Positions 36,103 through 44,906 of a stretch of 64,000 nucleotides of DNA are shown here, piece after piece. This DNA comes from Loktanella sp. S4079 (lineage in GTDB: Bacteria; Pseudomonadota; Alphaproteobacteria; Rhodobacterales; Rhodobacteraceae): NCBI RefSeq assembly GCF_000967725.1, contig NZ_JXYE01000006.1, forward strand, positions 1 to 64,000, in the 5' to 3' direction. Each line of letters begins with the position of its first letter. Within the stretch, counting starts at the first letter, position 1. A program made the position numbers and the translations under genes. A model generated the notes under the pieces. It saw only the letters and a list, made by a program, of their open reading frames with translations, had not been told where the DNA came from and searched no databases.

Positions 36103-37374
36103 TTAGCCCCCTGAACGCGCATTAGACGCCTGAAACGATTTGACCTCTGCACGGGCAACCACTGCATGGTGAACCTCGTCCGGGCCATCAGCAAAGCGCA
36201 AAGTCCGCTGATTGGCGTACATTTCTGGCAACTCAGTCCATTGTGACATCCCGGTTGCGCCGTAAATCTGGATGGTTTGGTCAATTATCTGGCAGACTTT
36301 TTCAGGGACCATCGCCTTGATCATCGAAACCCAAATTCGCGCCTCTTTGTTGCCGAGCGTATCCATCGCTTTGGCTGCCTTGAGGACCATCAGACGGCAG
36401 GCCTCGATCTCGATGCGGGCGCGCGACAAGGTTTCCATATTCTTGCCAAGGTCAATCAGCTTTTTGCCAAAGGCGACCCGGCTCAGCCCACGCTCCATAA
36501 ACATATCGAGCGATTTTTCAGCCATACCGATTGACCGCATACAATGGTGAATACGTCCCGGCCCTAAACGCAACTGGCTAATCTCAAACCCGCAGCCCTC
36601 GCCCATGAGTATATTTTCTTTGGGAACACGAACATTGTTAAGACGCAGGTGCATATGCCCGTGCGGGGCGTGATCCGCCCCAAACACAGTCATCGGCCCT
36701 ATAATTTCTAATCCGGGTGCGTCCATCGGGATCAGAATCTGTGACTGTTGGCGAAACGGTTCGGCTTCGGGCGAGGTTTTGACCATACAGATCATCACCT
36801 TGCATCGCGCGTCGCCTGCCCCCGAAATGTAATATTTCTCTCCGTTGATCACCCAGTCATCGCCATCCAACACTGCAGACGTCTGGATATTACGCGCATC
36901 TGAGGAGGCATGTTCAGGCTCTGTCATGGCAAAGCATGAACGGATTTCACCTGCCAAGAGAGGCTTCAGCCAACGTTCCTTTTGCGCCGCTGTGCCAACC
37001 CGTTCCAACACCTCCATATTGCCAGTATCTGGCGCAGAGCAATTCAACGTCTGCGAAGCGAGCGGGTTCTTACCCAATTCAAACGCGATATAAGCGTAAT
37101 CAAGGTTCGATAGCCCTTCTCCGGTTTCCGCATTTGGCAAAAAGAAATTCCACAGCCCAGCATCGCGCGCCTTTTGCTTTGCGCCTTCCAGCAATTCGGT
37201 CTGACGTTCTGATAATGACCAGCGCGCGTCGCCGGGCAGCGCCGTGTCATAGAATTCTTGCGTGATCGGTTCCACGTTTTCTGCAATATGCTTTACCACA
37301 GCAGCGAGCAAAGGCTTGGCCTTGTCGGACATCTCAAGGTTATTCATTTCAAAAGGCGTATTGGTATGTGCCAT
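36103..37374 (-). CDS. Acyl-CoA dehydrogenase family protein, ACAD10/11-like
   Basis: 423 residues from ATG 37374, preceded by GAGGAG; an in-frame extension is rejected. It belongs to the large ACAD10/ACAD11 branch: CFAMTEPEHASSDARNI, VFGADHAPHGHMHL, GCGFEISQLRLGPGRIHHCMR, and the C-terminal IQIYGATGMSQ. In mammals and in Pseudomonas levulinate catabolism, members of this branch act on 4-phosphorylated acyl-CoA made by an APH kinase and eliminate phosphate. Such a kinase gene is at 28335 here, as a separate protein. First gene of the minus unit with two SDRs. Confidence 0.91.
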   Translation of the reverse strand: MAHTNTPFEMNNLEMSDKAKPLLAAVVKHIAENVEPITQEFYDTALPGDARWSLSERQTELLEGAKQKARDAGLWNFFLPNAETGEGLSNLDYAYIAFELGKNPLASQTLNCSAPDTGNMEVLERVGTAAQKERWLKPLLAGEIRSCFAMTEPEHASSDARNIQTSAVLDGDDWVINGEKYYISGAGDARCKVMICMVKTSPEAEPFRQQSQILIPMDAPGLEIIGPMTVFGADHAPHGHMHLRLNNVRVPKENILMGEGCGFEISQLRLGPGRIHHCMRSIGMAEKSLDMFMERGLSRVAFGKKLIDLGKNMETLSRARIEIEACRLMVLKAAKAMDTLGNKEARIWVSMIKAMVPEKVCQIIDQTIQIYGATGMSQWTELPEMYANQRTLRFADGPDEVHHAVVARAEVKSFQASNARSGG

Positions 37375-37576
37375 GCATGCTCCTCGCGGCGTATGAATTG
37401 AGGCACCCAAAAGCCGGAAGCATAGGGGGGCGTGCGCCAAACACGTTTCGCTCGCCGTGGTCGCGACCGAATGACACCTCCTCCCCCTTGGCGCGCGGAT
37501 GCGCGCTGCAAATCGACCCCCTAATGCCCGATTGCCTTTACCTTAGTAAGCGGGACACCCTTTGCCAATACCGCAT

Positions 37577-37595
37577 TGCGAAATTTTATTCTGCA
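37577..37595. promoter_or_regulatory. Candidate shared operator, TGCGAAA-type, copy 3
   Basis: TGCGAAA-TTTTA-TTCTGCA: left half perfect, right half two bases off. It lies ~200 bp upstream of the minus-strand ACAD10/11-like gene start. Confidence 0.5.
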
Positions 37596-37746
37596 TTTAC
37601 CAGATGATCGAAGAAAACCAAACGCGGCATGATCTGAACACCTAGCCGAATCAAGATAGTTTTCGATCACTTCTCTTATAATATAGGTCTTTCTGGCATC
37701 TTCGCTGCGGCGCACACGAAACACTAATTCATAAATATACACGTTT

Positions 37747-37765
37747 TGCGAAATTATGTTTCGCA
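37747..37765. promoter_or_regulatory. Candidate shared operator, TGCGAAA-type, copy 4
   Basis: TGCGAAA-TTATG-TTTCGCA, a perfect 7-5-7 dyad, the best copy of the four. It lies 75 bp upstream of the fadL start, followed by TTTTTGTTGACT that may contain a -35 element. IclR-type operators such as that of E. coli IclR have a comparable GAAAT...ATTTC core. Confidence 0.6.
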
Positions 37766-37839
37766 TTTTTGTTGACTCAAACACCCGACTGGCAAAGTCT
37801 AGGACCCACGCACCACACAGGTGCAATAGGGAGGAAATA

Positions 37840-38904
37840 ATGAACAAGAATTCATCAAAAGTTCTCATTGGTACGTTGCTCGCGACCTGCGCATTTGGGG
37901 TATTGCCTGCGATTGCAGGCACGCCAGAGAGGTCAGGCCAATCCGTCACACCGCTCTTCGAGCGTGGCACATACGGCGAACTGACATTCTCGGCCGTTTC
38001 GCCAGATCTGACAGGTGAAACCGCGGGCGGGGATAGCATCAGCGATCTCGGCGATACTTACTTTGGGTTTGGAGGAGCCTTTAAGAAAGATATCAACGAG
38101 CAACTTTCGTTTGGTGTGATCTTTGACCAGCCTTGGGGCGCCGACATTACCTATAACGGCGACGCAACGAATGGCGTATTTACCGATTCAAATACCGAAT
38201 GGAACAGTGCGGCAATCACCGCGCTCGCGCGGTACAAGCTAAGCGGCGGCTTTAGCCTCCATGGTGGCATTCGCGCCGAGCAACTTGAGATTGACGTAAA
38301 TCTACCCGCCGCAGGCGCAGAAAACACAATCGAGCAAAGCACCGGCTTTGGCTATTCTGTTGGCGCTGCGTATGAAGTTCCAGCCAAGGCTGCACGAATA
38401 TCGCTGACCTATCATTCCGCAGTCGAACACACCGCCGATGTGTCGTTCAATGGTGCAGATGATGGTGAAACGACTTTTGAAATGCCTGCTTCGCTTAATC
38501 TCGAAATGCGGCATGCAATCTCGCCGACAACAATCATATTTGGCAGCGCACGCTACATCGACTGGACCTCGCTGGACATTAACACGACAACCTTTGGCGA
38601 TTTGGTCGGATATACAGACGACACATTGCAAACCTCATTTGGGGTGGGCAAAGGATTTAGCCGCGAATGGGCAGGTGCAATTACTGTGGACTATGAACAA
38701 CCCACAGATAGCCCTGTATCCGATCTGTCACCGACAGATGGAAAATTCGGGTTAGGGATCGGTGCGACCTATACGATGGATCAGACCAAAATTTCCGGGC
38801 TGGTCAAGATCATCAGCAATGGCGATGCGGTTTCCAATGCAGGCAGCAATTTTAACGACAACACCACGATGGCCGTTGGATTTAAGATCGCACGCACTTT
38901 CTAA
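37840..38904 (+). CDS. Outer-membrane protein transport protein (OmpP1/FadL family)
   Basis: 354 residues from ATG 37840 with the RBS GGGAGGAAATA. The Sec signal peptide is MNKNSSKVLIGTLLATCAFG... with likely cleavage after AIAG. The rest alternates in beta-strand fashion with aromatic girdles and ends in the outer-membrane signature KIARTF (C-terminal Phe). FadL-type channels take up long-chain fatty acids and other hydrophobic compounds. It is somewhat shorter than E. coli FadL (about 420 mature). It neighbours an IclR gene and has the best operator copy in its promoter, placing hydrophobic uptake in the same regulon as the CoA pathway. Confidence 0.87.
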   Translation: MNKNSSKVLIGTLLATCAFGVLPAIAGTPERSGQSVTPLFERGTYGELTFSAVSPDLTGETAGGDSISDLGDTYFGFGGAFKKDINEQLSFGVIFDQPWGADITYNGDATNGVFTDSNTEWNSAAITALARYKLSGGFSLHGGIRAEQLEIDVNLPAAGAENTIEQSTGFGYSVGAAYEVPAKAARISLTYHSAVEHTADVSFNGADDGETTFEMPASLNLEMRHAISPTTIIFGSARYIDWTSLDINTTTFGDLVGYTDDTLQTSFGVGKGFSREWAGAITVDYEQPTDSPVSDLSPTDGKFGLGIGATYTMDQTKISGLVKIISNGDAVSNAGSNFNDNTTMAVGFKIARTF

Positions 38905-38916
38905 ACTTATACGATC

Positions 38917-38940
38917 GGTGGGGCACTGCCCCACCGCTTT
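38917..38940. terminator. Bidirectional terminator between fadL and iclR genes
   Basis: GGTGGGGC (38917-38924) pairs with GCCCCACC (38928-38935) with a 3-nt loop, then GCTTT. It lies between the convergent stops of the FadL-type and IclR genes. Confidence 0.75.
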
Positions 38941-39748
38941 AGCGTTGCGGTTGCGCCGCCCCATAAGAGAGCCGTTCGGTCGCTGCCAATATCCGCGGAC
39001 CATAGACGTCGATCAATTCGGATGGGCTGACCAAGAATGAGGGTCCGCCGAGGTTCACACCAAAGGTGCGATCACCATTCAGCGAGAAAACAGGCGCAGC
39101 AACTCCGTTCACCTCAGGGAGCCAGCCACCAAATGATGTGCAAAACCCATAACGTTCGTAGTCTTCCAGCGCTTGTTTGAGGCCATCGCGAATGCGCCCC
39201 TCGTCATCGGGACGTTCATTAATCGCCGTGTTTAGCATGACCTGCCGCTCGTCCTCTGGCATTGTGGCCAGAACCACGCGACCGATGGCGCTGTGGAATA
39301 GCGGCAAACGCGCACCGATATTATTACTGAGCGAAACCGCCTGCTGGCTCCGGCGTACGGCCGTATAAATCACCGACATTCTAAATCGCTCACCAAAGGA
39401 CGCCGTCAAATGCGGATTAGGACCCGAACACAGCTCGATCAGCTCGTCGGTTGCACGATCCGATACTTCGATCCCAGAGAGCACGCCAAACCCAAGCGCG
39501 AGAACGCCACTGCCCAAACGGTAGGTCCCCGTGCGTTCCGAATAGACAAGATATTCAAGCTTACAAAGCGTATACGTCAATCGAGAGATCGTCGGCTTTG
39601 GCAGACCCGTCCGCGTTGCGATTTCAAGGTTTGTTAGCGTCGTTTCATGAGGGCGAAACGCACGTAGAATATCAAGCCCACGGGCAAGCGCCGAGACAAA
39701 CTTTCGGTCCTCATCACCGTCGATCTCATTCAGATGTTCCTCCGCCAT
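38939..39748 (-). CDS. IclR family transcriptional regulator
   Basis: 269 residues from ATG 39748 (MAEEHLNEI); in-frame starts at 39808 and 39856 are possible but would add an unconserved N-terminus. The winged-helix domain is in SALARGLDILRAFRP and NLEIATRTGLPKPTISRLTYTL; the effector domain contains LPLFHSAIGRVVLA and GFCTSFGGWLPEVNGVA. Its domain style is close to the IclR at 21767, so both may arise from duplication. Its position next to fadL makes it a leading candidate for binding the TGCGAAA dyads. Confidence 0.9.
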   Translation of the reverse strand: MAEEHLNEIDGDEDRKFVSALARGLDILRAFRPHETTLTNLEIATRTGLPKPTISRLTYTLCKLEYLVYSERTGTYRLGSGVLALGFGVLSGIEVSDRATDELIELCSGPNPHLTASFGERFRMSVIYTAVRRSQQAVSLSNNIGARLPLFHSAIGRVVLATMPEDERQVMLNTAINERPDDEGRIRDGLKQALEDYERYGFCTSFGGWLPEVNGVAAPVFSLNGDRTFGVNLGGPSFLVSPSELIDVYGPRILAATERLSYGAAQPQR

Positions 39749-39932
39749 GGCGCTCTTTTGTCCTCTCCGTCCTGTCAGAATTGCATCCTGATCAATGTCG
39801 CACCCCATGTCTATGCGCCCCGAAAGAAAAGGCCAATTGCTTTTCACTTTGATCACTTAACATGCCGCGCGCATTGACTTGTCGGCCGGCCCCCGATCAT
39901 GCTGAACCCAGCACAATGATCAGAGCACCGCA

Positions 39933-40478
39933 GTGACACAACGCCAAATAACCGAACCCGCCCGCGAAACACCTGTGATCCACGAAACCGATGTCTTGGT
40001 GGTTGGCTCTGGGCCCGGCGGCTTGGCTGCCGCGATCGCTGCGGCGCGTTGCGGGGTGCAGGTGACTTTGCTCGAACGGTTTGGATGTTTTGGCGGAAAC
40101 ATCACGGTAGTCGGGGTCGAAGGGTTTGCCTGGTATCGCCACGAAGCAACCGTCGAAGCAGGTGGTATCGGATGGGAGTTTGAGCAGCGCGCCAAAGAGA
40201 TGGGTGCCGCCGTGCCCGAAAGCCAGTCACTGAATTACGAGCTTGATAGCGAGGTGTCACTGTGCCCTAAATTACTGGATATCCCCAGCATGCTGTCGGG
40301 AGGTTTCAAGGATGCTTTCCGCACCCCTGAGAAGCTCACCGCGGTCCGCGGTTGCATAGAGTTGATTGATCGCTTGCCTTGCCGCCGTGAGATACGCGGG
40401 CTGAGGAAAGACGCGGCGCAAATTCGTTCAACAATAGAGAGCTATCCTGTAGCCCTGTGTACAGAAGCCGACACTTGA
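39933..40478 (+). pseudogene. FAD-dependent oxidoreductase, N-terminal fragment
   Basis: Residues 1-~107 match the start of a large FAD-dependent oxidoreductase (PF12831 type, normally ~450 residues): DVLVVGSGPGGLAAAIAAARCG is the FAD-binding motif, then LLERFGCFGGNITVVGVEGF and SLNYELDSE. After about 40251 the family pattern ends and an unrelated frame of ~70 residues continues to a stop at 40478. A deletion or insertion junction near 40251 is likely, so the protein is unlikely to function. The start is GTG 39933 with a weak RBS. No transposase lies at the junction. Confidence 0.7.
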
Positions 40479-40622
40479 TCAAGGTGCTGCCTTCAATACT
40501 CTGGGCGCTGCTCCGCTATTCGTCGCGGTTGCAAACGTTGGTTGGCTCAATTGTGATCACCAACATCTGATGCGCAGCACCGCGCACTTTCGCCTATTTC
40601 TCGAGGCAGACCGCAAGACGCG

Positions 40623-41234
40623 TCATCGGCTGACGTTTTTTGTCATTTGTGCTGCGGAAGAAAAACCGAATATCAGTTTCAGCGGACCTAGTGATAAGAC
40701 AGATCGCTCTGAATATCCCTCTCGTTCATAGAGAGCACGGGCGCGCGGATTGGTATCGATAACATCGAGGCGGATACGCTGCATTTTCAACTCTGCCGCA
40801 TGCGCTTCCACGGCCTGCAAGAGTGCCGTACCTACCCCTTGCCCTCTGGCCTTAGGCTCAACAAAAATGCCGTCCATTAGCAGCGTTCCATCGGCGCAGT
40901 CCCGTTCCAAAACGTGGATCAGACCGCCGCGCAATATAGCGCCAATCCAACCATAGATCCGCGCAAGATCTCTAATTCCGCCCCCGACGAGTGCGCCGTG
41001 CGCTGATTTGAAACCCGCCATGCCCAGAAACTGCCCGTCATGCGATACAGCGCAGATGGCATGGGTCGGATCCAGAACGCTTTCGATGAAGGACAATGCC
41101 TTCGCTTCTGGCCCAAGCGGATACCTGAGTTTCCGTGAAAAGGCGCGCCAATATCCTTGAGCCGCCTGTTGGCGGTGTTCCGGCCGCAGACCCATTTCAA
41201 CGATAAACGGTTCGGATCGATCTATTGTTTTCAA
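40623..41234 (-). CDS. GNAT family N-acetyltransferase
   Basis: 203-residue GNAT-fold acetyltransferase. The acetyl-CoA pyrophosphate-binding motif A is seen in EPKARGQGVGTALLQAVEAHA, followed by MQRIRLDVIDTNPRARALYEREGY (motif B). The N-terminal half holds an AICAVSHDGQFLGMAGFKSA strand pair. The substrate is unknown. It is divergent from the alpha/beta hydrolase gene, 54 bp away. Confidence 0.88.
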   Translation of the reverse strand: MKTIDRSEPFIVEMGLRPEHRQQAAQGYWRAFSRKLRYPLGPEAKALSFIESVLDPTHAICAVSHDGQFLGMAGFKSAHGALVGGGIRDLARIYGWIGAILRGGLIHVLERDCADGTLLMDGIFVEPKARGQGVGTALLQAVEAHAAELKMQRIRLDVIDTNPRARALYEREGYSERSVLSLGPLKLIFGFSSAAQMTKNVSR

Positions 41235-41288
41235 GTCGGACGCCTCCTATGTCTCGATTGAATTGGGTATGAAGATCGCTGATTTCAA

Positions 41289-42299
41289 ATGATATTGCGG
41301 CATATTCTGGTGGTCGGGATTGGTCTGCCCTTGACGGGGGCGCTCATTCTCTGGCGCCTGGCCGATCATGATCTAGAACACCGGCTGAGCGAGGCATTCG
41401 CCGTCACCGTCTCTGGCGACCAGCTGACAGGCACGCTCTGGCTGCCTGATGATAATGCTACGGCTGTCGTCGCCTTCGTTCACGGCGACGGCCCGCAAGA
41501 CCGGACCATGGCAGGTGGCTATGCCCCGATGATCAATGCTCTTCTTGATCGCGGGATTGCGGTTGCATCCTGGGACAAGCCCGGCGTCGGTTCTTCAGAG
41601 GGAAATTGGCTGGACCAATCGATGTCAGATCGGGTCGTTGAGACCCAAGGCGTTCTACAATTTCTGAAAGGTCGATTTGAGGGGCCGGCTATCGGTGCGC
41701 TTGGGTTCTCGCAAGCCGGGTGGGTTTTACCGAACCTGACTGACGATGATGTAGATTTCCTGATCCTGATTGGCGCTGCAGTGTCTTGGAAAGACCAAGG
41801 TGTGTATTTCACGAAAGCACGGCTGCGCGCAGAAGGATATGGTGCGCAAGAGATTGAGGCCGTGCTTGCAGAACAGGGCAGAGAGAACGCCCGCGCATTT
41901 GGCAGAGATGCGACCGTAGATGACGCCCCGGCAGGCATGACGCCCGACCGTTGGCGATTTATCCACCAGAACCAAAACGCAAATGCGCGACGGGCGCTCT
42001 CGGTACTGGGCCCACCTCTTCTGGCGCTCTGGGGGGCGGAAGATCTGAATGTTGACCCAAAGGCAAATGCCGCAATCTACGCCGAGCTGCTTGATGGGCA
42101 AGACACGTCCACCCGTATCGCGATCCTGCCCAACGCGACCCACGGGCTTTTGAAAGCACCAACCTATAACTGGCAACTCACCAAAGACTGGTCGCCCTAT
42201 GCCGTCGCCAGATTCCTCGTAGAAGGGCGCCACGCCTTCGCACCTGGCGCCCTTGAGACGATTGCCGATTGGATCGAGAACCGTTCGGTAACGCCATAG
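41289..42299 (+). CDS. Alpha/beta hydrolase
   Basis: 336-residue alpha/beta hydrolase with an N-terminal hydrophobic helix (ILVVGIGLPLTGALILW, about residues 5-22) that is a signal anchor or signal peptide. The nucleophile elbow is GFSQAG (Ser141), the oxyanion strand VAFVHGDGPQD, the acid near LWGAEDLNVDP and the His in PNATHGLLK. The family hydrolyses esters or lactones, probably at the periplasmic face. There is no RBS of note; the start is ATG 41289. Confidence 0.87.
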   Translation: MILRHILVVGIGLPLTGALILWRLADHDLEHRLSEAFAVTVSGDQLTGTLWLPDDNATAVVAFVHGDGPQDRTMAGGYAPMINALLDRGIAVASWDKPGVGSSEGNWLDQSMSDRVVETQGVLQFLKGRFEGPAIGALGFSQAGWVLPNLTDDDVDFLILIGAAVSWKDQGVYFTKARLRAEGYGAQEIEAVLAEQGRENARAFGRDATVDDAPAGMTPDRWRFIHQNQNANARRALSVLGPPLLALWGAEDLNVDPKANAAIYAELLDGQDTSTRIAILPNATHGLLKAPTYNWQLTKDWSPYAVARFLVEGRHAFAPGALETIADWIENRSVTP

Positions 42300-42488
42300 A
42301 CGACATCGTGCGCATTGAAGGCCAACTTCTGGGGAACGATTGGTCATTGGAACGCTTTACGCGGTTCCCACGAACGGAAATGTCACCCCTTTGAACTCGT
42401 ATACTCGCAGTCTCGCCGGTATCTCAAATTACAGCAGCATGCTCTTATTGCCTTCGATGCTGGGGGGACAATAAGCGCACAGAACCAT

Positions 42489-43067
42489 TCACGACCTTTG
42501 GACATTTGCTGACTGCCGCTTTCTATGCGCCGCCACTTTATGCCGGTTACCGCAAGTTGACATATTGCACCAACGACGGCCCCGCCCTCTTCCCGAATTC
42601 AAGAAGAACCAACTACATCTTTCACATTGGCGCAGTTTTGCCACCTCTGGGGAACTGAGAAACCCTTCCACAAGCAAGACAAATCGGTCGGTCCAGTAGT
42701 GGCTATTGCTGCCGATGGTTTTCCATCTGGCTGGCATTACGCTCAGATCCAAATGCGCGCGTCCTATCGAAGACTTCAACTGTGCCTCGAACGCCTGAAG
42801 GTCGCCAGACTCGGCTATGGCATTGCCCATTGAGGAGGAAAGAACGCGATGTGCAAGCTCCCGAAACCTGACGAGCGAATCCACGTCATCTTGTGATGGC
42901 GCGCTGCTTTTTTCGCCGTCATCCCCACAGCCGCTGGCAGCGAGCCAATCACGCAGCGCGTCCGGTGACGCAATCAAATTGTGTGACCGCGACTTATCAG
43001 TGTCCCCAACGGTATTGAGGAAATCCACGGCCATATGCCCCCCGACAAAATTGTCACTCGACCACAT
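42489..43067 (-). CDS. CGNR zinc finger/ABATE domain-containing protein
   Basis: 192 residues from ATG 43067 (GAGG 6 nt upstream); the longer frame to 43304 lacks family similarity. The N-terminal ABATE region begins with GGHMAVDFLNTVGD. The C-terminal CGNR zinc finger has CERCSWFFLNSGRGRGRRWC and CGNRHKVAAHRKR, with all four Cys. Family members are presumed DNA-binding regulators. Note that it is isolated, with no obvious target beside it. Confidence 0.87.
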   Translation of the reverse strand: MWSSDNFVGGHMAVDFLNTVGDTDKSRSHNLIASPDALRDWLAASGCGDDGEKSSAPSQDDVDSLVRFRELAHRVLSSSMGNAIAESGDLQAFEAQLKSSIGRAHLDLSVMPARWKTIGSNSHYWTDRFVLLVEGFLSSPEVAKLRQCERCSWFFLNSGRGRGRRWCNMSTCGNRHKVAAHRKRQSANVQRS

Positions 43068-43268
43068 TGTAACCTCATCAATCGTTTTATTGGTTACCCT
43101 CATTGCGGAAAGATGTAACCACTTACTTACGCATAAACCATTACTGGAGATTTGCCATGCTGTCGCTATCCGAACGTTACGATCACAATGGGCAAACCAT
43201 TGCCTGAACGAGGCCAAAGACTGCTTCTTCGACAACTGACAACACTTGCCTCGGGAATTGGAAATGCA

Positions 43269-43298
43269 AAGCGCCGCCCACATCCGGGAGCGGCGCTT
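43269..43298 (-). terminator. Terminator downstream of SnoaL-like gene
   Basis: AAGCGCCGC (43269-43277) pairs with GCGGCGCTT (43290-43298). In the minus direction it is followed by TTGCATTT. It lies just after the SnoaL-like gene stop at 43319. Confidence 0.65.
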
Positions 43299-43318
43299 CA
43301 TCATTGGCTGTGCGTGGG

Positions 43319-43882
43319 TCAGTCGATCAGGCCAATCTGCTTATAGAAGGCGTGGTTGTCCCAGAATAAGAACTCTTCATCCATGACACCCTCTTCAGTC
43401 CAGTGGCCGATGGTTGCCATGGTCAGCTTATAGCTTTTTCCAGTGGGTTCGATGAATTGGTCCGGGCCAATCTGCATCGGTTCGGAGAACGTGCCCTCGA
43501 TAACGCCGACGACGCCTGTCCACTCGCCCTGGCCGATGCGGATGGGGTGGGTTTCGATACGGGTGTCGGGGGCGAATGTGAAGAAGGCTTGCAGATCTTC
43601 GATATGCACCTCAATACCTTCGGTCACACGACCATCCGGCCAATGGACCTTGATGTCTTCGGCGTGGCTTTCATGAAGTCGTTCCCATTGCTGGTTAGAG
43701 AACACCTCGAAATCGAGGGTATCGAAGGTCTCTAAGTTAGCTTCGATTCTGGCATCCTCAGCCTGACGGGCGGCCAGTTCGGCGAGTGCCGCCAGTGTAG
43801 CGGCGTTGTCATCGGCCGACGCCGGAACGACGCCGTAGGCAATTAGGGCTGCGGTAGCTAAAGCTTTGATTTTTTTGGTCAT
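43319..43882 (-). CDS. SnoaL-like/ester cyclase (NTF2-like) exported protein
   Basis: 187 residues with a Sec signal peptide (MTKKIKALATAALIAYGVVPASA, cleavage about residue 23). The mature part is a SnoaL-like NTF2 fold: EVFSNQQWERLHESHAEDIKVHWPDG, EGIEVHIEDLQAFFTFAPD and the late GVMDEEFLFWDNHAFYKQIGL. Related proteins are polyketide-cyclase-like or steroid-isomerase-like; the catalytic role here is unknown. The start has GGAGAG upstream. Alone between two non-coding stretches. Confidence 0.86.
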   Translation of the reverse strand: MTKKIKALATAALIAYGVVPASADDNAATLAALAELAARQAEDARIEANLETFDTLDFEVFSNQQWERLHESHAEDIKVHWPDGRVTEGIEVHIEDLQAFFTFAPDTRIETHPIRIGQGEWTGVVGVIEGTFSEPMQIGPDQFIEPTGKSYKLTMATIGHWTEEGVMDEEFLFWDNHAFYKQIGLID

Positions 43883-44362
43883 AGTGGTCTCTCCTCTTCA
43901 GGGTTGGCGCATCCCGTTGATGCGTTGCCAAAAGAAGTAACGATGAACAATTTCGCAGAAAATGTTGAATTTATTGTTTCACTCTCTTCATTTTGTTCTC
44001 AATTGAAAGATGTCTACAGGCGCCCTGACCAGCGAATATCCTCCACCTCGAAATCAATCTGCGCGCTTGTTGCACTGCACGTCGCGACCTTCCTCCTACC
44101 CTACTCAAACTTCGAAGCTGGGGATCGCCCCCCCCAACGGAGCCCGCTACAGCCATTTTCACGGCGGAGCGGGCGGAGTTCAATTCGAAGCAGCCTTCGA
44201 CCTACACCGACTGTTCTACGGCATAATTAAGAACATCATGAGGATAGTGTTACGCCGATAATACCATTTTGTTCTCTATCTGCGGTGCATAGCTTGGCGT
44301 CAGTTTCAACCAGCCCCAATCCAATACGACGCAGCGGGCTATCGACCGAAAGGACCAATGAC
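43883..44362. other. 480-bp stretch without a gene
   Basis: Between the divergent SnoaL-like and doxX genes. The first ~110 bp are AT-rich and suit a promoter. Short frames on both strands show no family. Nothing else is seen, apart from a C-run in GATCGCCCCCCCCAAC near 44126. Confidence 0.5.
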
Positions 44363-44794
44363 ATGACGACTCAAACCTCCCCCGTATCCGCCGATTATGC
44401 AGCCACTTTGCTGCGTCTCACCAGTGGCGGGCTTTTCCTGGCCCATGGCCTTCTAAAGGTGAAGGTGTTCACCGTCGCCGGTACGGTAGGCTTCTTTGAG
44501 AGCCTAGGCCTGCCAGGAGTCCTGGCTTATTTGACCATCGCAGCAGAGATCGGCGGCGGATTGGCCCTGATCACGGGTGTCGCGGTCCGGCTGGTGTCGC
44601 TGGCCCTGATCCCGGTGCTGCTGGGGGCGACATGGGTGCATGCCGGAAATGGGTGGCTGTTCTCTGCCGAAGGTGGCGGCTGGGAGTTCCCGCTGTTCTG
44701 GGCCGCAGCGCAGATCGCCATCGCGATCCTTGGCGCGGGTACATTCGCACTGCGCATTCCCGCGCTGAGCCGCGCTTTGGGCCAATTCGCCTGA
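44363..44794 (+). CDS. DoxX family membrane protein
   Basis: 143 residues from ATG 44363 behind AAAGGACC. Four transmembrane segments fit the DoxX fold: LLRLTSGGLFLAHGLLKVKVFTV is the typical first block, then GVLAYLTIAAEIGGGLALI, LVSLALIPVLLGATW and FPLFWAAAQIAIAILGAG. The role of the family (thiol/redox stress or quinol-linked processes) is poorly defined. It precedes the xi-class GST by 112 bp, a pairing that fits quinone or thiol stress. Confidence 0.88.
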   Translation: MTTQTSPVSADYAATLLRLTSGGLFLAHGLLKVKVFTVAGTVGFFESLGLPGVLAYLTIAAEIGGGLALITGVAVRLVSLALIPVLLGATWVHAGNGWLFSAEGGGWEFPLFWAAAQIAIAILGAGTFALRIPALSRALGQFA

Positions 44795-44906
44795 CGTGTC
44801 CCCATTATTTGCTGACCAAATACACACATAATGTCTAGCCTCGCATACCCTCCCCCAAATGCCGGTTCAGCCCTGAGCTGCATAAGAAACTGAAAAGGAA
44901 TAGAAA

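Larger units (their letters stand above)
37375..37839. other. 465-bp divergent promoter region between ACAD10/11-like and fadL genes
   Basis: No gene is seen here. The stretch from about 37540 to 37770 is clearly AT-richer than its surroundings and carries two copies of the 19-bp TGCGAAA-type dyad, entered separately. The length and the two sites suggest independent promoters for the two divergent units. Confidence 0.6.

Noticed and set aside
43904..44230. Plus-strand open frame of 108 codons between the SnoaL-like and doxX genes
   Set aside because: Low-complexity Pro/Ser/Arg content, passes through a C-run, and has no family; likely promoter and spacer DNA.
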